This document shows, piece by piece, positions 51,912 to 61,154 of a stretch of 64,000 nucleotides of DNA. How positions within the stretch are numbered: position 1 is the first letter of the stretch; the number at the start of each line of letters is the position of its first letter. A program made the translations under genes and the position numbers. This DNA comes from Albidovulum inexpectatum (GTDB lineage Bacteria > Pseudomonadota > Alphaproteobacteria > Rhodobacterales > Rhodobacteraceae). The stretch lies in contig NZ_PRDS01000010.1 in NCBI RefSeq assembly GCF_002927635.1, forward strand, positions 1 to 64,000, written 5' to 3'. The notes under the pieces were generated by a model. The model had not been told where the DNA came from, did no database searches, and worked only from the letters and a program-made list of their open reading frames with translations.

Positions 51912-54146
51912 TCAGCTGGCGTCGGCGTCCATTTTCCAGGGGTCCGAGTTCGCGGCCGTTGCCGGTCCGGTGATGACCTTGTAGGGCGTGGATGCGGGGG
52001 CCGAACCGTCGGCCGTAGCGGACAGCCAGGTCTTCAGATACTCGACCCGCCCCACGAATTGCAGTGCCCCGCTGTTGCGCGCAAGCCAGCTCAGCGCCCT
52101 GTTGCTCTGGAACTGGCCATCTCCTGTCGCCGAGAAGGGCAGGGTGGCGATCAACGCACCATCCACCATGACCCGACAGACCTGGGCCCCATGATCGGCC
52201 GATACGACGATGTCGTACCAGACCCCCGGAACGAGCGCTGCGGACACAACGGCCGACGAGATCAGGCGCAGGCCCGTTCCATCTTCCAGCGTGATCCGCA
52301 GATTGCCCGTATTCATCAGCTCGACATCGAAACCCGTGGCCGCCTGGGCAAAAAGGATGGCGCTTGTCGCCGGCAGGGCGTCCAGTCGGATGCGTGCGGC
52401 ATGCGTGATCGCCACGGTTCCCGCAGGGACGGGCTGAGGGTCAAGGAAATAGGGGCCGCTTGCGCTGGTGGCAAAGCTGGGCGCAGTGACCGGAAGGGTA
52501 TTGGCTGTCACGGCAGGGTCGGGAAGTGGCCGGACGGGAATGCCATCCAGCCCGGGCGCCCCGACATCCACGATCGGCAGATTCTTCCAGGTCTCGGCGA
52601 TCATGTCATCAGGATAGGCGATCATGCCGGTCGCTCCGCCTTCGCCGAATGTCACCGTGTCGGCATGGGTGAAGCTGCCGGAATCGGGATAAACCCTGAC
52701 GCGCCCCGCGACAATTTCGGCCCGCCGGGCGGGCCGGCCATTGATCTGGAATCCCATGACCTCCGTCCAGTGCGGGTGGGTGGTTCCAAGCGCGGGCTCG
52801 CCACGTTTCCTGCGCGTGGTTGTTACCGGGCCGGCCGAGCACCAGAACTCGACCCAGGCGCCGGAAGGTTCCCACAGGCAATTGTCGAACTCGGGTACCG
52901 GCCAGCCGACCAGCCCCGCCGATTGCAGGATGGCCAGCGCGGTCAGGCGGGCGAATGCCTGCGTCCCGTCCGGCGTGTCGCCCGCGGGATGGGCAAGATC
53001 GGTCCAGCCGCCCGCACCATCGTCACGACCGTTCACATAGGTCAGAGGCTCGAGCCCCAGCGGCAGGAACATGGTCGCGTCGGGTAGGCTCAGCATCGCC
53101 CTCCAGCTGGCGCGCGCGGCTTGCTTGTTCGCCAGGTTCACATGCAGGCCACCGCCGACATAATGCGTGGCATCCTGCATGTCGGTATCAATGTCGAAAC
53201 GGTGCGGCCCATAGGCCACCCATCGGGTATGGGCATAGTCGTAAAGCTCGCCGAACCAGTGATCCGCGTGATACGTTCCAGCCCCGGTCTGGATCGTTGC
53301 GGGGAAGCTGACCGCCGTGCCGTCGATTGTCTTGCCCGAAAACAGGGGAAACAGCGCTTCGGCATAGCTTGCCCCAAGATTGCCGGGTGCGGCAAACCAC
53401 GACATGGCCGCGATGCCGACATGGCTGCCGTCAGACGTGACGACGTCATGCAGGGCACGGTCATTCGCCCAGGCCCGCGATGGATCGCCGTCGTCCACCA
53501 GGCTGCGCGGATCCGTCCCCGGTACGGTGTGAAAGACCAGGGCGAATTTCTCGCCCGGCCGTGCGGCGACAAGGGTCTGCGCCAGCGCCGCCGCGGCCGC
53601 AGTCACCGGGTTTGCGTTGCTTACGAAGTCTCGCTTCGGGTTGCCTGCTGCCCCGGAAAAGATCTGTACGGCCTCGCCATCGGCAATCGTTGGCGGAGTC
53701 GTTCCGTCATGTACCGTCGAGAGGATCCGGTCCGGTTCGGACTGGCCCCAGATCGCAATCACATGTCCCACGCCAAAGCGCATCGTGCCCCGGACAACAT
53801 TCGACGGATCGGAAGCCAGCCGAATTTCCGGCAAGAACCAGCTTGACGCGCGCGGCACGTTGATCACGCCCGCCCAGGTTCCATCCTGGCCGACCGTGGC
53901 AATGTCTGCCCATGCGGTCGAGCTGGCCCCACCGTCATCGACCGAAACTGCCCGCGCCTGAATGGTCGCACCGGGCTGACCATGACCGCGCAACGGAACA
54001 TCGGCGGCATTGCGTCCCACGGCCACACCGCTGTCAAACAGCGTGCGATCGCGACTGAAGGGATTGAGGCCAAGGCTTCGCGCGACCCCGGCAATGGGGC
54101 GCACGGGATTGCTTGCCGAAAGACCGATTGACGAAGGTGAGATCAT
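51912..54146 (-). CDS. 744-aa protein with SGNH-like and LamG-like segments, possible spike fibre
   Basis: The function is not recognised with certainty. Residues 1-120 look like a beta-domain. Residues about 125-385 contain VIAIWGQSEPDRI (a GQS block as in sialate O-acetylesterase-type SGNH hydrolases) and later GGGLHVN. Residues about 580-720 resemble a concanavalin/LamG sandwich (GFDVELMNTGNLRITLEDGTGLRLIS...PGVWYDIVVSADHGAQVCRVMVDGALIATLPF), usual for carbohydrate binding. It has no signal peptide, which fits a phage-like structural protein rather than a secreted enzyme. It is convergent with the spike base gene, so a spike fibre role is suggested by context alone. ATG 54146 has GGGAG upstream. 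Confidence 0.6.
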   Translation of the reverse strand: MISPSSIGLSASNPVRPIAGVARSLGLNPFSRDRTLFDSGVAVGRNAADVPLRGHGQPGATIQARAVSVDDGGASSTAWADIATVGQDGTWAGVINVPRASSWFLPEIRLASDPSNVVRGTMRFGVGHVIAIWGQSEPDRILSTVHDGTTPPTIADGEAVQIFSGAAGNPKRDFVSNANPVTAAAAALAQTLVAARPGEKFALVFHTVPGTDPRSLVDDGDPSRAWANDRALHDVVTSDGSHVGIAAMSWFAAPGNLGASYAEALFPLFSGKTIDGTAVSFPATIQTGAGTYHADHWFGELYDYAHTRWVAYGPHRFDIDTDMQDATHYVGGGLHVNLANKQAARASWRAMLSLPDATMFLPLGLEPLTYVNGRDDGAGGWTDLAHPAGDTPDGTQAFARLTALAILQSAGLVGWPVPEFDNCLWEPSGAWVEFWCSAGPVTTTRRKRGEPALGTTHPHWTEVMGFQINGRPARRAEIVAGRVRVYPDSGSFTHADTVTFGEGGATGMIAYPDDMIAETWKNLPIVDVGAPGLDGIPVRPLPDPAVTANTLPVTAPSFATSASGPYFLDPQPVPAGTVAITHAARIRLDALPATSAILFAQAATGFDVELMNTGNLRITLEDGTGLRLISSAVVSAALVPGVWYDIVVSADHGAQVCRVMVDGALIATLPFSATGDGQFQSNRALSWLARNSGALQFVGRVEYLKTWLSATADGSAPASTPYKVITGPATAANSDPWKMDADAS

Positions 54147-54336
54147 TGCGTGCTCCCGCTTGCGGGGACGGCCGCCAGATCTGCCGCCAGACCGGACGGC
54201 AGGGCGGCTCGTCCGGTTGCGGGCGGGGCATCGAATTCGACACGGCCGATCAAGGATCGACCTGCCCCGCCAGACGTCCTGATTAGCACCGCCATGCCCG
54301 GTGTTGCGGAATCCGCGAATGCCCCGAGCGGCGGCT

Positions 54337-55059
54337 TCAGAACCTGGTTGGGGACTCACATGCCTCTTGGAACACGTCCTCGATCAGCCCGATCAGTCCG
54401 GCCTCATAGAGGTCTGCCTCGATCGCGGGATCGGGGTGCAGACCGTCTGGCAGCGTGGCTTCATCCAGTGGATGATAGGACCAGCGCGCTTCGCCATCGA
54501 ACAGACTTGCCCCCGTTTCACGCGCGATCTCGACCAGGTCGGAATAGTGACGCGACAAGAGCGGTCGTTTCAGCTCTTGCAGGCCTCGGACCGGGTTGGT
54601 CGTCATCAGAATGACCGCGATGTCGGGATAGGCCTCCCGAAGCTGCGTGATGGCAGAAATCCAGGCGTTCCAGGCCTGCCTGCGCGACAGGCCATCGAAC
54701 AGGTCGGCATCGTTGATGGCGAATTCCATGACGGCGATATCCACGCCGCCGCCCGTACGAGCGACCGACTCGGCGATCAGGGCGCCCGCGCGCGACACGT
54801 TCGCACCGGGCTGAGCGACCACATGGACCGATTCGATGATCCAGCCGCAGTCCAGCCGCCGTCCCGCCAGCCGCTCGGGCCACAGGGCGCGATGCGACAG
54901 GCTTGTTCCGATCACAAGCAGGTCGATCCGGCCATCGGCAATCTGACGCTGTGCCGGTCGGATGACATCGCGTGGAGCCAGCGCATCGTGGCGGCTCAGC
55001 CCCAGAGTGATCGCCGCAATCGCAAGACCCGCAAGGCAGACGGCAATCACGCGACGCAT
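54337..55059 (-). CDS. SGNH/GDSL-hydrolase-like secreted or membrane-anchored protein
   Basis: The 240-residue protein has an N-terminal signal/anchor (MRRVIAVCLAGLAIAAITLGLS). The catalytic blocks of SGNH hydrolases are seen as DLLVIGTSLSHRALWP (Ser), FAINDADLF (Asn block) and DGLHPDPAIE (Asp/His pair, D-x-x-H). Such proteins often remove or add O-acyl groups on polysaccharide. It starts 3 bases after the acyltransferase stop on the same strand, so the two are co-transcribed and could act as an acyl-modifying pair on the exopolymer. Confidence 0.75.
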   Translation of the reverse strand: MRRVIAVCLAGLAIAAITLGLSRHDALAPRDVIRPAQRQIADGRIDLLVIGTSLSHRALWPERLAGRRLDCGWIIESVHVVAQPGANVSRAGALIAESVARTGGGVDIAVMEFAINDADLFDGLSRRQAWNAWISAITQLREAYPDIAVILMTTNPVRGLQELKRPLLSRHYSDLVEIARETGASLFDGEARWSYHPLDEATLPDGLHPDPAIEADLYEAGLIGLIEDVFQEACESPTRF

Positions 55060-55062
55060 GGG

Positions 55063-55611
55063 TCAGGTCAACCCCTGGTCCGCCAGGCGCGCTTCGGTCA
55101 GGTCGGCATCGGCAAAACGCCCATAAGGACCGACTTCGATCCCCGAGCGCATGATCCGCGCGGGGTTCCCCGCGACGACCGAGTTCGGCGGAACCGATCG
55201 TGTCACCACCGATCCCGCTCCCACCACGCAATTGTCGCCGATTTCCACACCCGGCAGGATCAGGCAGCGGCCGCCGATGAAGCAGTTCCTGCCGATCCGC
55301 GTGTGAAGATACAGCCCGCGCGTGCGGTCATGCGTCAGGATCCGGGCTTCGAACGCGACATAGGAATACGCCCCGACATGGACGCCGATGGGAAAGGTCC
55401 GGTCGAACTTCGCTGAGAGGGAAAACTGCGCCGTCGGGTGAATATCCATGCCCCAGACCCGGCGCAGCCAGAGCCTGCGCAGATCGACCAGAAGGTTGCG
55501 CAACCATGACAGTCTGTTCAGGCCGCGCCGTCGTGCCTTGGCCAGTTTCGGCGCAGGCCCGATGGGCCTGTCCTCGCCGTTTCCCATGTGTATCGTTCGA
55601 TGGATGGTCAT
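55063..55611 (-). CDS. hexapeptide-repeat acyltransferase, second copy in locus
   Basis: The 182-residue protein has a left-handed beta-helix region ([83 protein letters not shown]), the signature of O-acetyltransferases such as WcaB/WcaF. The first about 50 residues are basic. It differs clearly from the 31916-32479 protein outside the repeats, so it is not a recent duplicate. ATG 55611 gives [17 protein letters not shown] 55587 is possible. It precedes the SGNH-like gene by 3 bases. Confidence 0.85.
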   Translation of the reverse strand: MTIHRTIHMGNGEDRPIGPAPKLAKARRRGLNRLSWLRNLLVDLRRLWLRRVWGMDIHPTAQFSLSAKFDRTFPIGVHVGAYSYVAFEARILTHDRTRGLYLHTRIGRNCFIGGRCLILPGVEIGDNCVVGAGSVVTRSVPPNSVVAGNPARIMRSGIEVGPYGRFADADLTEARLADQGLT

Positions 55612-55754
55612 GGCGCAACCGCCCCTGTCTAACCCTGAACGGACGGTCACCGAAAATGGTAAACCATGCGTTTACGAACATTCAACTCAGTTTGCACTGG
55701 CCGTCCCGGCTTGCGTCATGCCAAATTCGACCCCTGTAGCAAGATTTCAGGGCA

Positions 55755-56735
55755 ATGGCGGATGGCCGGATGATCGAAGAAGTGGAACTGCCTGGCGCCG
55801 GTGCACCCGAACTGACGATCATCATCGTAAGCTACAATACCCGTGAACTGACGCTGACCGCCCTGCGCACGCTGTTCCAGACCACCCGCAAGACGCGGGC
55901 AAGGGTTGTCGTGTTCGACAATGCCTCGACCGATGGTTCGGCCGATGCGATCGCCGACGCCTTCCCACAGGTCGAACTGATCCGCAGTCCCGAAAATGTC
56001 GGTTTCGCAAGAGCCAACAATATCGTTGCCGCGCGCGCGACGACCGAGTGGCTGTTGCTTCTCAATCCCGACACCGAGGTTCATGAAGGCGCGGTGGACA
56101 ATCTGATGGATTTCGCGCGCGCCCATCCCGAGGCGGGAATCTATGGCGGCCGCACCGTCTTTCCCGATGGTTCCCTGAACAAGGCATCGTGCTGGGCACG
56201 CATCACGCCGTGGAGCCTTTTCTGTTCGGTGGCCGGTCTTTCGGCGGTGGCGCCGGAATCGACCCTGTTCAACCCGGAAACGATGGGCGGCTGGCAACGC
56301 GACAGCGTGCGTGCGGTCGATATCGTCGTGGGCTGCTTCTTCCTGATCCGGCGCGAATTGTGGGACAGGCTTGGCGGGTTCGATCTGCGCTATTTCATGT
56401 ATGGCGAAGAAGCCGATCTCTGCCTTCGCGCAAGAAAGCTTGGCTGCCAACCGATGATCACGCCAGACGCGGAAATCATGCATCTGGTCGGCGCGGCGTC
56501 AAAGACGCTTGGCAACAAGCTGGTGCTGCTGGCCAAGGCGCGCGTGACGCTCATTCGCGATCACTGGCCCAGGGCGTGGCTGCCCTATGGGCTGGCGATG
56601 ATGTGGCTATGGGTCGGGACGCGGGCGGCGGCCTACACGGTTCTTGGAATGCTGGGCGTGGAGCGGGCCAGGAAGAAGGGGGCCGCCTGGACCGAAGCCT
56701 GGCGCGAGCGACGGGACTGGTTGAGAGGGTACTAG
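55755..56735 (+). CDS. glycosyltransferase family 2 (rhamnosyltransferase-like)
   Basis: The GT-A enzyme of 326 residues has LTIIIVSYNTRELTLTALRTLFQT, VVFDNASTDGSADAI, LLLLNPDTEVHEGAVDNLM (DxD-like NPDTE) and the later FDLRYFMYGEEADLCLRARKLG (acceptor ED). The pattern is close to WbbL-type rhamnosyltransferases. A C-terminal hydrophobic stretch (LPYGLAMMWLWVGTRAAAY) suggests membrane contact. ATG 55755 is preceded by GCAAGATTTCAGGGCA. It begins the last plus-strand EPS unit, which also includes the polymerase and a GT4. Confidence 0.9.
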   Translation: MADGRMIEEVELPGAGAPELTIIIVSYNTRELTLTALRTLFQTTRKTRARVVVFDNASTDGSADAIADAFPQVELIRSPENVGFARANNIVAARATTEWLLLLNPDTEVHEGAVDNLMDFARAHPEAGIYGGRTVFPDGSLNKASCWARITPWSLFCSVAGLSAVAPESTLFNPETMGGWQRDSVRAVDIVVGCFFLIRRELWDRLGGFDLRYFMYGEEADLCLRARKLGCQPMITPDAEIMHLVGAASKTLGNKLVLLAKARVTLIRDHWPRAWLPYGLAMMWLWVGTRAAAYTVLGMLGVERARKKGAAWTEAWRERRDWLRGY

Positions 56736-56849
56736 ATTGCGCTAGGATCAACCCCGGGGCTTCTTGCCGCGCAGACAGGAGAAGACGCCATCTACGGCCG
56801 CGCTGAAAATGCTTCGCTGAAGATCGGCCCGACCTCGGTCGCACCGGCC

Positions 56850-58235
56850 GTGGCAGAGGATGATCGTGGCGCGATCATCGTCCTGCTGTATGTGCTCGCG
56901 GTCATCCTTCCGATCGGTTTCGACATCGGAACGATCGCGATGACGGTCTTGCGCCTTCTGTTGTTGATCATGATCGTGCCGTTGGGAATCCGTCTGTTTT
57001 CGGGCGGGCTTGGCAAGATCTATCCCACGGACTGGCTGCTTGTCCTGCATTGCCTGTGGAGCTTTGTGTCGATCGGTGTCAACAACCCCAACCGCGTGGT
57101 CGAGAATGCCGGCGCCTATTCGCTCGAGCTTCTGGGCGGCTATCTCATCGGGCGCGCCTATATCAGGTCGCCTGCCGCATTCTATCGGTTGATCCGATAT
57201 GTCCTGATCTTTGCTGTCCTGTCCTTGCCCTTTGCAATTGTCGAATCACAGACGGGCAGAGCGGTAATCATCGGGATTCTGGAATCCATTCCCGGCATCA
57301 AGACGGTTGCCCAGGTCGATATCGCCCCCCGGCTTGGCTTGCACAGGTCCCAGGTCGTCTTTGCCCATCCGATCCATTACGGGCTGTTTTGCACTTCGGT
57401 CCTTGCGCTCAGCTGGATCGGGATGCGCGGCGTCACGAGTGGCGCGGCGCGTTATCTCGGGGTGTTTGCCGTGCTGGCGGCGGTTTTCCTGTCGCTGTCC
57501 AGTGGCGCATTGCTCGCGGCGCTGTTGCAGATCGGGCTGATTGCCTGGAACGCGATATTTCGCAATGTCGAACGGAAATGGTCCATCCTGGTCGGCCTGT
57601 TCGCGCTTGCCTACATCGTGATCGATCTGCTTTCGAACCGCACGCCCCTGCGTGTCTTCATGAGCTATGCGACATTTTCGGCCCACAATGCCTTTTACCG
57701 GGCGATCATCTTCGAATGGGGCATGATCAATGTCTGGAACAACCCGATCTTCGGATTGGGTCTGCGAAGCTGGATACGTCCGTCCTTCATGAAATCCGGC
57801 AGCATCGACAATTTCTGGCTGGTCGCGGCGGTCAAGTTCGGCTTCCCGGGATTTCTGACGCTGGCCGGCGCCTATGCCGACGCCATGTGGCGGATCGGGC
57901 GCCGCCGTCTTGCGCCCGGTTCCGCGCTGTCGGACCTGCGGCTGGCCTGGATGATCACCTTTGTCGGGCTCACGTTCACTCTTGCGACGGTTCATATCTG
58001 GACCTCGATATTCTCATATGTCTTCTTCCTGCTTGGTGCCGGGATGTGGATGATCAATGCCCCCGAGGCCGGACTAGCCCCCGTTCAGCCCCCGGACGCT
58101 CCAGAACGAACCGGGGGCCCGATGTGGTCGCGTCCGGCGCCGGAATTGAAGCTGACACGCGACAGGTCCGAAACGCCCGCGCGCCCCAGGCAGGACACAA
58201 GGCGGTATACGCGTTTCGACGGATCCGACGGCTAG
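56850..58235 (+). CDS. Wzy-like exopolysaccharide polymerase / O-antigen ligase-type
   Basis: About ten membrane helices span residues 5-400 with a long periplasmic loop, as in Wzy/WaaL proteins. Features include LGLHRSQVVFAHPIHYGLF and, in the loop, FSAHNAFYRAIIFEWGMINVWNNPIFGLGLRSWIRP with the usual H...G-x-G-x. The C-terminus (about 410-461) is charged and probably cytosolic. The start is doubtful: GTG 56850 has no clear ribosome site, while the frame stays open back to 56736. A good AGGAG (56777-56781) stands 8 bases before an ATC at 56790, so translation may begin there. Confidence 0.8.
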   Translation: MAEDDRGAIIVLLYVLAVILPIGFDIGTIAMTVLRLLLLIMIVPLGIRLFSGGLGKIYPTDWLLVLHCLWSFVSIGVNNPNRVVENAGAYSLELLGGYLIGRAYIRSPAAFYRLIRYVLIFAVLSLPFAIVESQTGRAVIIGILESIPGIKTVAQVDIAPRLGLHRSQVVFAHPIHYGLFCTSVLALSWIGMRGVTSGAARYLGVFAVLAAVFLSLSSGALLAALLQIGLIAWNAIFRNVERKWSILVGLFALAYIVIDLLSNRTPLRVFMSYATFSAHNAFYRAIIFEWGMINVWNNPIFGLGLRSWIRPSFMKSGSIDNFWLVAAVKFGFPGFLTLAGAYADAMWRIGRRRLAPGSALSDLRLAWMITFVGLTFTLATVHIWTSIFSYVFFLLGAGMWMINAPEAGLAPVQPPDAPERTGGPMWSRPAPELKLTRDRSETPARPRQDTRRYTRFDGSDG

Positions 58236-58351
58236 CAGCGGGTTTCGGCGTATCCTGGCATGGCTGCCCTGAAGCGGGTGGACTTCATGACCATGAATCC
58301 TCATCCTGCAACCGGTTGGGTGTAACGGTTCGAGCGGTTGTTGGGGGTGGC

Positions 58352-59530
58352 GTGAACAGGATTGCGAACCTGTCGATTGCGGGGGGGCGCATTCACCGTT
58401 TGGGCCGCCTGCATACGTTCTTTGACTCGCCCGGCAAGGGCGCAGGCGTATCCAGAACGGCCCGAGAGCTCTTGTCCGCGATGTCGGCCATGGGACAGCC
58501 GGTCGATCTGTTCACGTCCTACCTTGCCGGGGCTCTTGATGCGGACTTTCCCGTTCACCAGGTAATCCCGCCCGCACTGCGCATGCTTCCTTATGCCCGG
58601 CTGCAAGGGCTGTTCATGCAACGCCTGAGCCGGAAATTCCTTGATGCCTGTCAGCCCTCGGACATCGCGTATCTGTGGCTCATGCCGCCCCTGTCGATCT
58701 ACGAGGAGCTCGGCCGTCGCGGGGTGCCGATCGTCGCCGAACTGGTCAATACGCGGATGGCGCACGCGCGCACTATTCTTGATGAGGCATATGACGGGCT
58801 GGGGCTGCCCCCCACGCACGGGATTACCGATCAGCGAATCGCCGATCAGAACCGTCGTCTCGGCTTGGCCGACGCGATCTTCGCTGCCAGCCCCATGATC
58901 GAATCCTCGCTCCAGGGCGCGGGATTTGCCGCAGATATCCTGCCTGCCAGTTTCGGAACGCATGTTCCCGCGACTTTGCCTTCGCGGCCGCGCAAGGATG
59001 TCCCCGTGACTGTCCTGTTTCTGGGGCGTCTGAGCGTGCGCAAGGGCGCGCATGTGCTGCTTCGGGCCTGGCAAGAGGCCTCTTCGGGCGCGCGGCTGCG
59101 GATCGTGGGCGAAATCGAACCCGCCATCCGGGACCGATTTGCGGACGTCCTGAGCCGCGACGATGTCAGTTGCGCGGGTTTCGTGGCCGACGTCCGCGCC
59201 GAGATTCTCCGCGCCGACATCGCGGTCCTGCCATCGCTCGAGGAGGGCGACCCGATCGCCACATATGAAGCCGCCGCGCACGGGCTCGCGGTCGTGACCT
59301 CAGTGCCCGGGGCGGGACGGATCGGGGCCGAAACGGACGCGATTCGCATCGTCCGAACGGGCGATGCGCAGGACTTGCGCGCCGCCCTGCATGATCTGAT
59401 CGCCGACGAGGAATTGCGCCGCGCATGGGGCAACCGTGCGCGCGCCGCCAGCTTGGCCTATGACTGGCCCGTAGTGGCGCGACGCAGACTTGATGCTCTT
59501 GCGCGTTTCATGGCCGGCAAAGTGTCCTGA
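58352..59530 (+). CDS. glycosyltransferase family 4
   Basis: The 392-residue GT-B enzyme has an N-terminal acceptor domain (GVSRTARELLSAMSAMGQPVDLFTSYLAG) and a C-terminal donor domain with VTVLFLGRLSVRKGAHVLLRAWQEA, CAGFVADVRAEILRADIAVLPSLEEGDPIATYEAAAHGLAVVTS (E-x7-E motif) and SLAYDWPVVARRRL. The sugar donor is unknown. GTG 58352 has GGGGGTGG upstream. It is the last gene of the EPS region on the plus strand and stops 14 bases before the convergent trhO stop. Confidence 0.85.
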   Translation: MNRIANLSIAGGRIHRLGRLHTFFDSPGKGAGVSRTARELLSAMSAMGQPVDLFTSYLAGALDADFPVHQVIPPALRMLPYARLQGLFMQRLSRKFLDACQPSDIAYLWLMPPLSIYEELGRRGVPIVAELVNTRMAHARTILDEAYDGLGLPPTHGITDQRIADQNRRLGLADAIFAASPMIESSLQGAGFAADILPASFGTHVPATLPSRPRKDVPVTVLFLGRLSVRKGAHVLLRAWQEASSGARLRIVGEIEPAIRDRFADVLSRDDVSCAGFVADVRAEILRADIAVLPSLEEGDPIATYEAAAHGLAVVTSVPGAGRIGAETDAIRIVRTGDAQDLRAALHDLIADEELRRAWGNRARAASLAYDWPVVARRRLDALARFMAGKVS

Positions 59531-59544
59531 AATCCGGGAATCCG

Positions 59545-60450
59545 TCAGTCTTCCCCCAGATGGTTCAGCCCCCTTGCGCGGGCAAGCATCACCTGCCGGT
59601 GCCGTTCACGGAATCTCGCGCGATCGCTTGCGTCGTATTCGTCGCGACAGGCCGGGCATTGTACGCCCTCTTCATAGTCCGGATGGGCCATGTCTTCGGG
59701 CGATACGGGTCTGCGGCATGCGTGACACAGTGCGTGGCGGCCCAGCCGCAGGCCATGCCCGACTGCAACGCGATCGTCGAAGACGAAGCATTCGCCCCGC
59801 CACAGGCTTGCCTCCTCGGGCACGGATTCCAGGTATTTCAGGATGCCGCCCTTCAGGTGAAAGACCTCGCTGGCGCCCTCTTGCAGCAGGTAGCTGGTCG
59901 CCTTTTCACAACGGATGCCACCGGTGCAGAACATCGCCACGCGGTGATTGGAGAACCGCGCGGCGTTTTCACGCCACCAGGCCGGAAAGTCGCGAAAGCG
60001 GCGCGTGCCGGGGTTCACCGCGCCCTCGAACGTGCCGATGGCGACTTCGTAGTCGTTGCGCGTGTCGATCACCACGACATCGGGCGCGGAGATCAGCGCG
60101 TTCCAGTCCTCGGGTGCGACATGGGTGCCCACGGCGCGGCGCGGATCGACGTCCGGCATGCCCAAGGTCACTATCTCGCGCTTGATGCGCACCTTCATGC
60201 GGCCAAAGGGCATCGTGTCGGCGTGGCTTTCCTTCCATTCCAGTTCCGCGCAACCGGGCAGGGAGCGGATATGCGCCAGAACCGCGTCGATGCCGACACG
60301 GCTTCCCGCGATCGTGCCGTTGATGCCCTCATTCGCCAGAAGGATCGTCCCCCGAACGCCCATCTGCCGCGCCAGCTTCAACAATGGCTGGCGAAGGGCT
60401 TCAGGGTCTGTGAATTGGGTGAAGTGGTACAGTGCCGCGACGGTAAACAT
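59545..60450 (-). CDS. trhO: tRNA uridine-34 hydroxylase, rhodanese type
   Basis: TrhO (YceA) makes 5-hydroxyuridine at tRNA position 34. The N-terminal domain ([40 protein letters not shown]) is the family hallmark. The rhodanese domain (about 115-225) has the active Cys in [18 protein letters not shown]-terminal Cys-rich module, [32 protein letters not shown], could bind zinc. Start ATG 60450 gives 301 residues, in line with the family; two earlier Met codons add about ten residues. It is divergent from pncA. Confidence 0.9.
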   Translation of the reverse strand: MFTVAALYHFTQFTDPEALRQPLLKLARQMGVRGTILLANEGINGTIAGSRVGIDAVLAHIRSLPGCAELEWKESHADTMPFGRMKVRIKREIVTLGMPDVDPRRAVGTHVAPEDWNALISAPDVVVIDTRNDYEVAIGTFEGAVNPGTRRFRDFPAWWRENAARFSNHRVAMFCTGGIRCEKATSYLLQEGASEVFHLKGGILKYLESVPEEASLWRGECFVFDDRVAVGHGLRLGRHALCHACRRPVSPEDMAHPDYEEGVQCPACRDEYDASDRARFRERHRQVMLARARGLNHLGED

Positions 60451-60545
60451 GCCGCACGGCATAGTGCACAGGCCACGCATTGCGCAAGGCGATGTTGACG
60501 GATGGCCCCATGCCGCTTACCCATCCCTGAACAGCCGGAGGATAC

Positions 60546-61154
60546 ATGCGCGACCCCAACGAAGCCCTGATCGTGATCGATATCCAGAATGACTTCTGCC
60601 CGGGCGGCGCGCTGGCCGTGGCCGGGGGCGACCAGATCATTCCGCGCGTCAATGATCTGCTGTCGGAATTCCCGATCCGCGTTCTTACGCAGGACTGGCA
60701 CCCCGCCGACCATCGCTCCTTCGCCGCAAGTCATCCGGGCGCCGAACCCTTTTCGGTCATTCAGATGCCCTATGGTCCGCAAGTCCTGTGGCCGGCCCAT
60801 TGTGTCCAGGGCACAGTCGGGGCCGCGTTTCATCCCGATCTGCGCAGCGACAGGGCCGATCTCGTCCTGCGCAAGGGCTTTCGGCCCGAAATCGACAGCT
60901 ATTCGGCCTTTTTCGAAAACGATCACAGCACGCCGACCGGGCTTGAAGGCTATCTGCGCTCGCGCGGCGCCACGCGGCTGACCCTTGTCGGTCTTGCGAC
61001 GGATTTCTGCGTCGCCTGGTCGGCGATCGATGCGGCGCGTCTGGGGTTCGAGGTCACGGTGCTGATGGGCGCCTGCCGGGCGATCGACCTTGACGGTTCG
61101 CTGGACCGCGCCTGTGACGACATGCGCGCCGCCGGCGTGCGGCTGGAGGAATGA
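60546..61154 (+). CDS. pncA: nicotinamidase
   Basis: PncA deamidates nicotinamide to nicotinate for NAD recycling. The isochorismatase-like fold has the catalytic Asp in VIDIQNDFCPGGALAV (near residue 10), the metal-binding residues in TQDWHPADHRSF, the Lys in RKGFRPEIDSYSAF, and the nucleophile Cys in LATDFCVAWSAIDAARLGFEV. Length 202 is normal. ATG 60546 follows CCGGAGGATAC. Its stop is directly next to the pncB start, so pncA-pncB is an operon of the two salvage steps. Confidence 0.95.
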   Translation: MRDPNEALIVIDIQNDFCPGGALAVAGGDQIIPRVNDLLSEFPIRVLTQDWHPADHRSFAASHPGAEPFSVIQMPYGPQVLWPAHCVQGTVGAAFHPDLRSDRADLVLRKGFRPEIDSYSAFFENDHSTPTGLEGYLRSRGATRLTLVGLATDFCVAWSAIDAARLGFEVTVLMGACRAIDLDGSLDRACDDMRAAGVRLEE

